A stretch of DNA of 64,000 bases from Streptomyces bacillaris. GTDB taxonomy: Bacteria; Actinomycetota; Actinomycetes; Streptomycetales; Streptomycetaceae. Where the stretch lies: the NCBI RefSeq assembly GCF_003268675.1, contig NZ_CP029378.1, forward strand, positions 2,604,001 through 2,668,000, in the 5' to 3' direction. The position numbers and the translations under genes were made by a program. The notes under the pieces were generated by a model. It was not told the DNA's origin, searched no databases, and was given only the letters and a program-made list of their open reading frames with translations. Shown piece by piece: positions 27,191 through 37,127 of the stretch (positions within the stretch are counted from its first letter, which is position 1; every line of letters begins with the position of its first letter).

Positions 27191-29791
27191 TCAGTACATG
27201 CTCAGCAGCTGCTCCACCGACAGCTCCGCGGCCGGCTCCCCGTCCGGCAGGGCCAGTTCGAACCAGACGGTCTTGCCGCGCGGGGTGCGGCGCGAACCCC
27301 AGGCGGCGCTGAGCAGGCCGACCAACTGCAGCCCGCGCCCGCCCTCGTCGGTGTCGCGGGCCCGGCGGCGGCGCGGCTGGACGAGTCCGGCGTCCCACAC
27401 CTCGCAGACCAGGGTGCGGTCGCGCAGCAGCCGGAGCCGGATCTCGCCCTCGCCGTACCGCAGGGCGTTGGTGACCAGCTCGCTGACGAGCAGTTCGGTG
27501 GTGTCGACCAGGTCGTCCAGGTCCCAGGCCATGAGCTGGGAGCGGGCCAGCTCGCGGGCACGCCCCACCGAGCGGGGTTCGCGCGGCAGCGTCCAGTCCC
27601 CCACCGCCTCCCCGGGCAGCCCCTGGATCCGGGCCATCAGCAGGGCGATGTCGTCCTCGCCGTGGCGGGTGTCGAGCGTGGAGAGGACGAAGTCACAGGC
27701 GTCCTCCAGGGCCATCTGGGGGCCCGTCAGCACCGTGCGCAGGGCGTGCAGGCCCTCGTCGAGGGTCTGGTCACGGGATTCCACGAGGCCGTCGGTGTAG
27801 AGGGTGAGCAGGGCGTTCTCGGCCAGCTCCACCTCCACCTCCTCGAACGGCTCGCCGCCCACGCCCAGCGGCATCCCGGGCGGTACGTCGATGAGCCGGG
27901 CGGGCCTGCCGGGCTCGACCACGGCCGGGGGCATGTGCCCGGCGTTGGCGAACGTGCAGCGCCGGGTGACCGGGTCGTAGACCGCGTACACACAGGTCGC
28001 GAGGTACACCTCGGAGAGGTCCGCCTCGCGGGAGCGCTGCGCGGCGCGGGAGGGCCACTGGGCGCCCCCGCTGCCGCCGAGCCCCTCGCTGCGCTCGCCG
28101 CCGCCCGGGGAGCCGAGGCCGCGCGCGACCTCGTCCAGGGCGGAGAGCACTTCGGCGGGTTCCAGGTCGAGCAGGGCCAGCGTGCGGACGGCGGTGCGGA
28201 GTTCGCCCATGGCGACGGCGGCCCGCAGCCCCCGGCCCATGACGTCCCCGACGACCAGGGCGGTGCGGTGGCCGGGGAGTTCGATGACGTCGAACCAGTC
28301 GCCGCCGACCTCGGTGGCGGCGTTGCCGGGGAGGTAGCGGCAGGCGATGTCGAGCCCGGCGGCCTCGGGGTCGCCGGGGGGCAGCAGGCTGCGCTGGAGG
28401 ATCAGGGCGCGTTCGTGCTCGCGGCGGTAGAGGCGGGCGTTGTCGATGCAGACGGCGGCGCGGGCGGCCAGCTCGGTGGCGAGCGCCCGGTCCCGCTCCC
28501 CGAACGGCTCGCTCCCCTTCGTACGGGAGAACTGGACGAGGCCGACGACGGTGTCGTGGGCGACCATCGGGACGGCGAGCGTGGACTGCACGAACCCCAT
28601 GTCGTCGCCGGGGACGTCCTCCACCCGGCCCGAGCGCAGGGCCACCGCGCAGGGTGAGCCGAACGGGAAGCGGTGGACGGAGCCGAGCGCGGGCGGCAGG
28701 TCCTCGGGGCCGGGGGCGCCGCTGCCCGCGACGGCGGTGGGCAGGGCGTCGGCGACGGCGCTGGCGTGGGCGACCCGGCGCAGCTCGGCCGAGCCGCCGC
28801 CGGACTCGCGGTGCGGGGGCGCCCAGGAGCCGGGGGCGGCCTCCTCGCCGGTGAGCAACCCTTGGTAGAGGTCGACGGCGGCCAGGTCGCAGAAGCCGGG
28901 GACGGCAACGTCGAGCAGTTCGCGGGCGGTGGTCTCCAGATCGAGGGAGTTGCCGATGCGGGCGCTGGCCTCGTTGAGCAGGGCGAGGTTGCGGCGTGCG
29001 CTGGCGGCCTCGCGGGCGGCGATGTGGCGGCGGGTGACATCGGTGGCGAGGCCGGCGACCCCGACGGGGCGGCCGGCGCCGCTGTGCACCCGGTAGAGGT
29101 TCATGGACCAGTGGCGGCGGCCGGTGCCGCCGGGGGTGGGGCCGACCAGCTGGAGGTCGGTGACGGACTCGCCGGTCTCCAGGACGCGTTTCAGGGTGGC
29201 GCCCAGCCGTTCGGCCTCGGGCGCGGGGAGGTAGTCGTCGACCGTACGGCCCCGGTGGTCGTCGGCCGCGCCGCCGAAGACGGCCGCGAAGCGCTGGTTG
29301 GCCCGGACGACGGTGAAGTCCGTACCGAACAGCACGAAGCCGAAGGGAGATTGGCCGAATATGGCCTGCGAGGCGGCGAGGTCGGTCTCGATCCTGCGCA
29401 ACGCGCGGACGTCCACGACGATACAGAGCGCGGCCCGTTCGCCCCGCGCCGTCTCACTGGGCATCACATAGACCTCGGCGAGCCCGTGCGCCCCGCCCTC
29501 GCCCGGCATCCGGAACGGGACGAGGCCGGTCCACTCCTTGCCGTCCAGGATCTCGCCGACCCGCCGGTGGCCGTCCGAGCGCAGCTCGACGGGCATGAAG
29601 GCCTCGACCGGATCACGCCCGATGGCCTCGTCGGAGGTCATGCCGAAGAGGCCGGCGGCCCGGCGGCTCCACTGCTCGATCAGACCGTCGGCCCCGATCG
29701 AGAAGGAGGCGACCCTGATGTAGTCGTAGATCGAGCCGGGCGGACTGCTCTGCCACACGACGTCGCCCGTTGTCCCAGGTATTTCGCTCAC
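27191..29791 (-). CDS. PAS-PAS-GAF-SpoIIE-HATPase multidomain phosphatase
   Basis: 866 residues of a typical Streptomyces stress-signalling protein. PAS domains lie near 20-125 and 140-255. A GAF domain spans about 275-455. The PP2C/SpoIIE phosphatase (480-720) has metal-binding Asp in GGDWFD, GDVMGRG and EDDIALL. A C-terminal HATPase_c anti-sigma kinase domain spans 730-850 (ELVTNALRYG N-box, DEGGRGLQLV G-box). It can both phosphorylate and dephosphorylate anti-anti-sigma partners. Around residues 560-590 is a Gly/Ser/Arg insertion within the phosphatase. The separate HATPase gene upstream on the same strand resembles its last domain. Confidence 0.93.
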   Translation of the reverse strand: MSEIPGTTGDVVWQSSPPGSIYDYIRVASFSIGADGLIEQWSRRAAGLFGMTSDEAIGRDPVEAFMPVELRSDGHRRVGEILDGKEWTGLVPFRMPGEGGAHGLAEVYVMPSETARGERAALCIVVDVRALRRIETDLAASQAIFGQSPFGFVLFGTDFTVVRANQRFAAVFGGAADDHRGRTVDDYLPAPEAERLGATLKRVLETGESVTDLQLVGPTPGGTGRRHWSMNLYRVHSGAGRPVGVAGLATDVTRRHIAAREAASARRNLALLNEASARIGNSLDLETTARELLDVAVPGFCDLAAVDLYQGLLTGEEAAPGSWAPPHRESGGGSAELRRVAHASAVADALPTAVAGSGAPGPEDLPPALGSVHRFPFGSPCAVALRSGRVEDVPGDDMGFVQSTLAVPMVAHDTVVGLVQFSRTKGSEPFGERDRALATELAARAAVCIDNARLYRREHERALILQRSLLPPGDPEAAGLDIACRYLPGNAATEVGGDWFDVIELPGHRTALVVGDVMGRGLRAAVAMGELRTAVRTLALLDLEPAEVLSALDEVARGLGSPGGGERSEGLGGSGGAQWPSRAAQRSREADLSEVYLATCVYAVYDPVTRRCTFANAGHMPPAVVEPGRPARLIDVPPGMPLGVGGEPFEEVEVELAENALLTLYTDGLVESRDQTLDEGLHALRTVLTGPQMALEDACDFVLSTLDTRHGEDDIALLMARIQGLPGEAVGDWTLPREPRSVGRARELARSQLMAWDLDDLVDTTELLVSELVTNALRYGEGEIRLRLLRDRTLVCEVWDAGLVQPRRRRARDTDEGGRGLQLVGLLSAAWGSRRTPRGKTVWFELALPDGEPAAELSVEQLLSMY

Positions 29792-29951
29792 GCGACCGTC
29801 CCCTCCAGCTCACACACCGGACCGGTCCTGCCCGCAGTATTCAGCACTACGGCCCCGACCGACACGGCGTTCACGATCACAGCAAGGTCTCAGTCCCTTT
29901 CAGCCAGGTTCTGCCCGACCTCTGGTGATCGCTGTGCGTCCCTCCCCACTC

Positions 29952-30440
29952 CTAACCAGGGAGAGCCAGCTCGAACCACACCGTCTTGCCGCTTTTTCCG
30001 CGACGAGTCCCCCAGCGGCGTGCGGAACAGGCCACGAGCTGCAGTCCCCGGCCACCCTCGTCGTCGGGGCCCGCACTGCGTTCGGTGGGTGGATCCGGAA
30101 GCGGATCGGAGACTTCCACGAGCAGTCCGGGGGCGACGGGCGGGCGGGCGGCGGTGAGCCGGAGGTCTGTGGAGAAGTCTCCGGTCAGCTCACCGGACCC
30201 GTTGCTCTCCGCCTTCGGGCGCAGGCGTTCCAGCCGTACGCCGATGGGTCCGGAGGCGTACTGGAGGGAGTTGGTGACCAGCTCGCTGACCAGCAGCACC
30301 GTCGTGTCACCGACGGACGGGTCCAGGCCCCAGCAGTCCAGGGCGTCGCGGACGGCGTGCCGGGCGCTGCGCACGGAACCCGGTTCGGCCGGGAAGGTCC
30401 ACTCGGCGCAGTCGCCTTCGGTATCGATCACGCCGATCAC
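29952..30440 (-). CDS. Stand-alone HATPase (RsbW-like) anti-sigma regulator
   Basis: 162 residues consisting of one HATPase_c domain of the RsbW/SpoIIAB type. The N-box is LLVSELVTNSLQYASG and the G-box is DDEGGRGLQLV; it ends WFELALPG. It is clearly a paralogue of the C-terminal domain of the SpoIIE protein encoded 160 bp downstream (identical GGRGLQLV and TVWFELALP segments). The start is GTG at 30440. It could bind or phosphorylate an anti-anti-sigma factor that the neighbouring phosphatase resets; that pairing is inference. Confidence 0.88.
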   Translation of the reverse strand: MIGVIDTEGDCAEWTFPAEPGSVRSARHAVRDALDCWGLDPSVGDTTVLLVSELVTNSLQYASGPIGVRLERLRPKAESNGSGELTGDFSTDLRLTAARPPVAPGLLVEVSDPLPDPPTERSAGPDDEGGRGLQLVACSARRWGTRRGKSGKTVWFELALPG

Positions 30441-30602
30441 TTCCCAGGGCAGGCCGCGGGCTCACCCCATGGATAAATGGGGGCTAAACAGCCCATACCC
30501 ACCATTCATCGGTTATTACCGCACGCAGGGGTGTTTCGTGCATACGGGCGTAAGGAGTCGCGCCCGTCGGGAGGCGGCGCACCCGGCGCGGGCCGGTGTG
30601 GC
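30441..30602. other. AT-richer intergenic region upstream of HATPase gene
   Basis: 162 bp with unusually high A+T for this genome, including a small hairpin GGGCT-AAAC-AGCCC (30481-30494) and a CGGT-TATT-ACCG hairpin. It probably holds the HATPase promoter on the minus strand. Confidence 0.45.
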
Positions 30603-31007
30603 TCAGCGCAGTTCGCCGGCGGCTTCGAGGTCGTCGAAGAGGAGTTGGTCCACCGGGGGCACGAGCGGACGGTCGGCGTAGGAGAACCACGCGACTTCCT
30701 CGATCTCGCTGCTGGCGGCCAGGTCGCCGCGATAGTCGGCGTAGTAGCAGCTCATCCGGACGAGGGGGGCGTCCGGACCGTCATGGGCGTGCGCCTCGTA
30801 CGTACCGGCGTGGACGACCGTCTCCGGGATCAGGCCGACCGTCAGCTCCTCCTCGATCTCGCGCAGCAGGGTCTGCAGATCGCTCTCGGCACCCTCGCGC
30901 TTGCCGCCCGGGATGTAGAAGACGTCCTTGCCCTTGGGACGGGCGCAGAGGATCCTGCCGCCCTCGATCCGCACCCACGCCACCGTGTCGATCAGCACCG
31001 ACGCCAT
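30603..31007 (-). CDS. NUDIX hydrolase
   Basis: 134 residues with a NUDIX fold. The NUDIX box starts at GGKREGAESD and continues into LLREIEEEL, so the metal-binding REXXEE is intact. It hydrolyses a nucleoside-diphosphate-linked compound; the substrate is unknown. The ATG at 31007 is chosen because the domain begins right after it (ASVLIDTVAWVRIEGG). Upstream in-frame sequence is Arg/Gly-rich and does not look like protein. It lies downstream of a small SPOR-like gene on the same strand. Confidence 0.88.
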   Translation of the reverse strand: MASVLIDTVAWVRIEGGRILCARPKGKDVFYIPGGKREGAESDLQTLLREIEEELTVGLIPETVVHAGTYEAHAHDGPDAPLVRMSCYYADYRGDLAASSEIEEVAWFSYADRPLVPPVDQLLFDDLEAAGELR

Positions 31008-31154
31008 CCGCCCATCACTCCGCTCACTCCGCCCTCGCGTGCCGCGCCCGGGATGCCGCCCGGACGGGACACCACGTCCGGGAGATCGCACCCCGGACGG
31101 GCGGGACCCTACCGCCTGCACGGCAGGGTCCCGGAACGCGGCGGGGGCCCGGGA

Positions 31155-31173
31155 GGGGCGCTCCAGGCGCCCC
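31155..31173 (-). terminator. Hairpin downstream of SPOR-like gene
   Basis: GGGGCGC (31155-31161) pairs with GCGCCCC (31167-31173) over a 5-nt loop, 30 bp past the stop of the minus-strand SPOR-like gene. Confidence 0.55.
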
Positions 31174-31202
31174 CAGAGGCCCGTGGGCGGCCGCGGGCGG
31201 GC

Positions 31203-31391
31203 TCAGGAGCGGGCGCCGCCGCCCTGGCCCATGCGCTCCACCCGGTACACCTGGCGGTGCCTGCGGTCGTCGAGGCCGTCGGCGACCTTCTGCGCCTCGG
31301 CCTGTGTGGCGTATCTGCCGACGCGGTAGCGGTTGCCGCTGTCGTCCTGCCGTATCACCAGCCACGGGAGCACGGCACCGCTGTCGCTCAT
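31203..31391 (-). CDS. Small SPOR-like protein
   Basis: 62 residues with the pattern of a single SPOR-type repeat (LPWLVIRQD, YRVGRYATQAEAQKVADGL, RHRQVYRVERM). SPOR domains bind denuded glycan in peptidoglycan, but no export signal is visible here, so that role is uncertain. The ATG at 31391 has GGGAG eight bases upstream. Another ATG six codons upstream (31409) also has an AGAGGGG before it. The gene lies between the GntR and NUDIX genes on the same strand. Confidence 0.7.
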   Translation of the reverse strand: MSDSGAVLPWLVIRQDDSGNRYRVGRYATQAEAQKVADGLDDRRHRQVYRVERMGQGGGARS

Positions 31392-31546
31392 CGTGTCGCT
31401 CCCCCGCATATGGCCCCTCTCTCCACCGGCGTGCACGTCGCTAAGGATCCCCAGGAAACCGCAGTACGCATATGCCCGAGCGTACGCCTGACCTTCACTC
31501 AGCGCAGGCACCTTTACACAAAGAGATACACATCCGGCCATCACGA

Positions 31547-31575
31547 AGGGGGCGCATCCACCGGACGCGCCCCCT
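31547..31575 (-). terminator. Hairpin terminator of GntR gene
   Basis: AGGGGGCGC (31547-31555) pairs with GCGCCCCCT (31567-31575), with further internal pairing of TCC and GGA. It starts about 58 bp past the GntR stop codon on the minus strand. Confidence 0.65.
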
Positions 31576-31632
31576 GGGGAGCCCCATCACCGCTGCTCAT
31601 CGCGGTCCCGTCGGATCCGACGGGGCGTCAAC

Positions 31633-32385
31633 TCATCTGACCGGCAAGTGGTAAGCGACCCGATAGCGATCGGCGGGCACCACGACGTCGGCCGTCTCCA
31701 CCGCGCGCCCCGAGGCGTAGTACGTACGCCCGATCACGATGACCACGTGGCCCGGCACCCCGCCGAGGGCCAGCAGCTCCTCCGCGAGCCCGGGACGCGC
31801 ACCGACCTCCTCGGCCACGTTGTCCACGACGATGTCGATCGCCGCCATCCGGTCGACCACCCCGCAGCCGCCCAGCGGGCCCTCCTCGGGGAGCATCACC
31901 GGCGTGCGCCCGGTGACGGCGAGGGGCTCCCAGGAGGTGGAGAGCATGATGGGCTCGCCCGCCTCGCGGAACACGTAATGCGTCCGCATGACCCGGTCGC
32001 CCGGCTCGATGCCGAGCCGCTCGGCCACCTCGGCACTGGCCCCCTCCTGCTCGCTGCGGGACTCCCAGGTCCCGCGCGCCCCGTCGGCGGTCTGCTCCTG
32101 GCGGAACGGACTGGCACCCTTCTCGGGGCGGTACCCGGAGCGGGCGATCATGCGGGGGACGGGGCGCTCGCGGACGTACGTGCCGGAGCCGGAGCGGCCC
32201 TCGACGAGCCCCTCGGCCATCAGGACCTTGCGCGCCTCCAGGGCGACGGTGTCCGAGACCCCGTACTCCTCCCGGATGCGAGCCTGCGACGGCAGGCGGG
32301 TATGGGGCGGCAGCGCGCCGTTGACGATCTTCTCCCGCAGATCGCTCGCCACGCGCAGATAGGCGGGCTGCTCACCGAAAGTCAC
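31633..32385 (-). CDS. GntR/HutC-subfamily transcriptional regulator
   Basis: 250 residues. The N-terminal winged helix-turn-helix (about 5-75: YLRVASDLREKIVNGALPPHT, LPSQARIREEYGVSDTVALEA) is followed by a UTRA effector-binding domain (about 100-245) as in HutC-type GntR proteins. GTG at 32385 is preceded by GGGAG. It is divergent from the chitinase gene, and an imperfect 25-bp palindrome lies just before its own start. The ligand is unknown. It is not DasR by sequence. Confidence 0.9.
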   Translation of the reverse strand: MTFGEQPAYLRVASDLREKIVNGALPPHTRLPSQARIREEYGVSDTVALEARKVLMAEGLVEGRSGSGTYVRERPVPRMIARSGYRPEKGASPFRQEQTADGARGTWESRSEQEGASAEVAERLGIEPGDRVMRTHYVFREAGEPIMLSTSWEPLAVTGRTPVMLPEEGPLGGCGVVDRMAAIDIVVDNVAEEVGARPGLAEELLALGGVPGHVVIVIGRTYYASGRAVETADVVVPADRYRVAYHLPVR

Positions 32386-32402
32386 AGGCCACTCCCAACA
32401 GG

Positions 32403-32427
32403 TTGACAGTCTGCAACAGCCTGACAA
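32403..32427. promoter_or_regulatory. Imperfect 25-bp palindrome, probable GntR autoregulatory operator
   Basis: The arms TTGACAGTCTG (32403-32413) and CAGCCTGACAA (32417-32427) match in nine of eleven positions around a CAA centre. It lies 18 bp upstream of the GntR start codon, where an autorepressor would bind. Confidence 0.6.
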
Positions 32428-32615
32428 CCGTGGGTTGTGCACCGCAAGCATGGGCCAGAGTTTCACCCAATGTGATGACACCGGGGCGGATCACGCATGA
32501 ACCGGCCCCGAGCACCAGGGCGCTTCCCGGACATTCCCTGCCCCGGATTCCGGCGCCCGACACCGGCACGGCGGGGCGGCCGCGACGGCCTCCAACTCCC
32601 CACCCCTTGACCGTT

Positions 32616-32631
32616 TTTGGTCCAGACCAAT
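32616..32631. promoter_or_regulatory. DasR-responsive element (dre) upstream of chitinase
   Basis: TTTGGTCCAGACCAAT contains a perfect TTGGTC-CA-GACCAA palindrome and closely matches the DasR site consensus found before Streptomyces chitinase genes. It lies about 130 bp upstream of the chitinase start. DasR releases its sites on binding glucosamine-6-phosphate. Confidence 0.85.
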
Positions 32632-32758
32632 ACCTTCCTGTGCACAGCACGACCGGCACGATCAGCACACCCCAGCGCCTCCCCTACACCCCTGCACGGC
32701 TCTCCACACCCTTTTCCGCACCGGATCCCGTACCGGATCACGCACAGGAACGAGCCCC

Positions 32759-34171
32759 ATGCGTCGAAGAAATCTGTCCCGACTGACCATCGCCGGCGTC
32801 ACCCTCGCCCTGGTGGCGACCGCCGCCCCGGCCGCGACGGCCGGCAGCGGCCACGGCAAGGGCGGCGACGACCGCTCCAAGGGCCACCACCGCCCCGCGT
32901 ACAAGAACATCGGCTACTTCACCCAGTGGGGCGTCTACGGGCGCGACTTCCAGGTCAACGACCTGCAGACCAGCGGGACCGCGGCCAAGCTGACCCACAT
33001 CAACTACGCCTTCGGCAACGTCAGCGCCGAGGGCAAGTGCTTCACCGGCAACATCCCCGGCCAGGCCGACGCCTGGGCGGACTACGCCCGCCCGCTCGAC
33101 GCGGCGAACTCGGTGGACGGCGTCGCCGACACCGACACCCAGCCGCTCGCGGGCAACTTCAACCAGCTGCGCAAGCTGAAGGCGAAGAACCCCGGCCTCA
33201 AGGTCATGATCTCGCTCGGCGGCTGGAGTTGGTCCACCCACTTCTCCGACTCGGTGCGCACCGCGGCCTCCCGCAAGGCGCTCGTCGCCTCCTGCATCGA
33301 CCTGTACATCAAGGGCAACCTGCCCCAGGACGGGGCGCGCGGCGGCCAGGGCGCGGCGGCCGGTGTCTTCGACGGCATCGACGTCGACTGGGAGTGGCCC
33401 GGCTCGGCGGCCAACGAGGGCACGGTCTTCCGCCCGGAGGACAAGAAGAACTTCACCGCCCTGATCCGCGAGTTCCGCGTCCAGCTCGACGCGTACGCCA
33501 AGAGCCAGGCCAGGGCGAAGGCGAAGCCCGCGAAGGGCAAGGGGCACGGGCACGGCCACCACAAGCCGAAGCCCAAGCACTACGACCTGTCGGCGTACGT
33601 CCCCGCCAACCCGAAGGCGATCGACGCGGGCTTCGATGTGAAGCGCCTCATGAAGGACTTCGACTTCGTCAACCTTCAGGGCTACGACTACCACGTGTCG
33701 GGCGAGAAGAAGACAGCACAGCAGTCGGCGCTCTACGCGAAGAACGACTTCAGCGTGGACCAGACCGTACGGGACTGGGTGAAGCGCGGGGCTCCCAAGA
33801 ACAAGCTCGTGGTCGGCATGCCGACGTACGGCCAGGGCTGGACCGGGGTCACGGGTGGCGGCAAGGGGCTGGGCCAGCCGGCCACCGGCCCCGCTCCGGC
33901 CACCTGGGCCAACGGCTACGAGGACTACAAGGTCCTCAAGAAGCTGGCCGACTCCGGCACGTTCAAGGTCCACCGGGACACGAAGAACGGCCATGCCTGG
34001 CTCTTCGACGGGACCACGCTGTGGACGTACGACGACCCGCAGGTGCTGCGCGCCAAGACCTCGTACATCCGGGACAAGGGCCTCGCGGGCGCGATGTTCT
34101 GGTCTCTGGACGGGGACACGGAGGACGGTGAGCTGGTGACCGCCGTCCACCGCGGGCTGAACCGCCGCTAG
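32759..34171 (+). CDS. Secreted GH18 chitinase
   Basis: 470 residues. A signal peptide ends near residue 28, followed by a short His/Lys/Gly stretch and a GH18 TIM barrel. The catalytic motif DGIDVDWEWP is at 205-214 with the acid Glu212. SLGGWSWS and NLQGYDYH are also typical. Residues 252-274 are an unusual Ala/Lys/Gly/His-rich insertion before YDLSAYVP. No chitin-binding module is visible. It hydrolyses beta-1,4-N-acetylglucosamine polymers with retention. A DasR-type site lies upstream and a perfect hairpin terminator downstream. Confidence 0.96.
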   Translation: MRRRNLSRLTIAGVTLALVATAAPAATAGSGHGKGGDDRSKGHHRPAYKNIGYFTQWGVYGRDFQVNDLQTSGTAAKLTHINYAFGNVSAEGKCFTGNIPGQADAWADYARPLDAANSVDGVADTDTQPLAGNFNQLRKLKAKNPGLKVMISLGGWSWSTHFSDSVRTAASRKALVASCIDLYIKGNLPQDGARGGQGAAAGVFDGIDVDWEWPGSAANEGTVFRPEDKKNFTALIREFRVQLDAYAKSQARAKAKPAKGKGHGHGHHKPKPKHYDLSAYVPANPKAIDAGFDVKRLMKDFDFVNLQGYDYHVSGEKKTAQQSALYAKNDFSVDQTVRDWVKRGAPKNKLVVGMPTYGQGWTGVTGGGKGLGQPATGPAPATWANGYEDYKVLKKLADSGTFKVHRDTKNGHAWLFDGTTLWTYDDPQVLRAKTSYIRDKGLAGAMFWSLDGDTEDGELVTAVHRGLNRR

Positions 34172-34183
34172 CGAGAACGGGGG

Positions 34184-34212
34184 TGGGGCAGCCACGGCTC
34201 GTGGCTGCCCCA
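34184..34212. terminator. Perfect 13-bp-stem bidirectional terminator
   Basis: TGGGGCAGCCACG (34184-34196) and CGTGGCTGCCCCA (34200-34212) pair perfectly across GCT. It lies between the convergent chitinase and protease genes. Confidence 0.85.
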
Positions 34213-34253
34213 ACCTTGCGCGTCATCCGTTCAGTTCAGCCGCTGTGACGGGC

Positions 34254-35849
<1,596 letters not shown>

Positions 35850-36274
35850 GTGAGGGGTCCTCCTCATAGGCGGTGCGCTGGTGGGGGGTGGTGCCGGAGC
35901 CGCGCGAACTCCAGACAGGGGCATGACAAATCAACCGTCCGAACGCCCCGCTTTCTGCGTCGTCCGTGTCCGGCACACCCTGCTGCCAGCGAAAGATTGA
36001 CCGATCCATGGCAAACCCACAAGGGCGCCTTGAGCCATGCCATACGCGCGCCATTCATCTGCCATATGCCTGACATCCGGCGGACGGTGACCGTCCGGTA
36101 GCACCGCCGCGGCGGAACCCGCTCCCCCACTTCGGCCCTGACCTGGCGCTGTCCGGTCCGCCGGGGGCACCGGCACCCGGGCCGGGCACCAGCCCCGGGA
36201 CCCGTCCTGAACGCGCTTTCCGGGCGGACCAATTCACCTGGGTGTTACGAAGAGATCCTGAGAACTCCTCTGCT
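35850..36274. other. Gene-free stretch upstream of protease gene
   Basis: About 425 bp, relatively AT-rich around 35925-36070, with a hairpin at 36081-36097. It should contain the protease promoter and the end of the MerR transcript. No gene is supported. Confidence 0.5.
36081..36097 (-). terminator. 8-bp-stem hairpin between MerR and protease genes
   Basis: CGGACGGT (36081-36088) pairs with ACCGTCCG (36090-36097) around one base. It may terminate the MerR transcript or be an operator. Confidence 0.35.
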
Positions 36275-37057
36275 TTACCGCCCCCGCTCCCGCTCGCCGA
36301 GGTACGCGTCGAGCTTCGCGGACCCGGTCAGCAGCGCCCGGCCACGGCCGGCGAGCCGGGAGCGCCAGTCGCCGAGGGCGGCCTCCAGGGGTTCGAGCCC
36401 GCCGGCCGCCCGGACCCGGTCGACGAGCGGGGCGATCTGCTCCAGGAGGTGGCCCCCGCGCCGGAGTTGATGGACCAGCCGGGCGTCCCGCACCTCGGCC
36501 TCGCCGTACACGCGGTACCCGGTCAGCGGATCGCGCCGGGGCCGGACCAGCCCGGCGGCCTCCCACTTGCGCAGGGTGGCGGGCCGGACGGAGAGGCGGC
36601 CGGCGAGGGGGCCGATGAAGGTGGGGGCGGAGGTGGGGCCTTCAGGGGGCGCAGGCGTGCCGGGCGCAGGGTCGCCGGGCTCCGGGGCGCCGGGCTCCGG
36701 CACGCCGGAGCCCAGGTCCCGTAGCGCGTTCTCCACCGCCGAGAGGGTGCGCCGGTCCTCCAGGAGCTGGGCGTGGCTCTCGTCGATGAGCCGGAACGCC
36801 TCGTCGGCCGCACCCCGGTTCACCGCCCGCATGATGCCCGTCGCCGTCGGGTGGCCGTGGCCGGGAAGGAGGGCGAGGAAGGTGTCCAGGGCCTGGGCGT
36901 GCAGCGGGGAGTAGGTGCGGTAGCCGCTCTCCGTGCGTGCGGCGGCGGGAAGGATGCCGGCCTTCTCGTAGTTCCGCACGGCCTGGGTGGAGAGGCCGTG
37001 CGGACGGGCCAGGTCGACCGGCCGGAGCCGTACCCGGTTTTGAGGGTTCTTCTCCAT
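36275..37057 (-). CDS. Two-headed MerR-type regulator (TioE-like)
   Basis: 260 residues with two separate MerR-type helix-turn-helix segments. The first (about 10-75) contains LARPHGLSTQAVRNYEKAGIL and GYRTYS; the second (about 140-200) contains PLAGRLSVRPATLRKWEAAGL and GYRVYG. They are joined by a helical segment and a Pro/Gly/Ala/Glu linker. This duplicated layout matches the TioE-type regulators. It is divergent from the erythromycin-esterase-like gene across 70 bp that hold a clean palindrome, so direct control of that gene is likely. Confidence 0.88.
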   Translation of the reverse strand: MEKNPQNRVRLRPVDLARPHGLSTQAVRNYEKAGILPAAARTESGYRTYSPLHAQALDTFLALLPGHGHPTATGIMRAVNRGAADEAFRLIDESHAQLLEDRRTLSAVENALRDLGSGVPEPGAPEPGDPAPGTPAPPEGPTSAPTFIGPLAGRLSVRPATLRKWEAAGLVRPRRDPLTGYRVYGEAEVRDARLVHQLRRGGHLLEQIAPLVDRVRAAGGLEPLEAALGDWRSRLAGRGRALLTGSAKLDAYLGERERGR

Positions 37058-37106
37058 GCCAACCACGCTCTCAGGCCATCCGACCGACAAAAGTCTTCAC
37101 CGAGAG

Positions 37107-37124
37107 TTCAACGATACCGTTGAA
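37107..37124. promoter_or_regulatory. 18-bp inverted repeat, probable MerR/TioE operator
   Basis: TTCAACGATACCGTTGAA has perfect 7-bp arms around ATAC. It lies 50 bp before the MerR start and only three bases before the esterase ATG, so it overlaps the expected promoter of a probably leaderless esterase transcript. Confidence 0.7.
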
Positions 37125-37127
37125 GGC

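Larger units (their letters stand above)
32386..32758. other. Divergent regulatory gap, GntR to chitinase
   Basis: About 373 bp with no supported gene. It contains the 25-bp palindrome near the GntR start and the DasR-type site before the chitinase gene, both listed separately. Confidence 0.6.
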
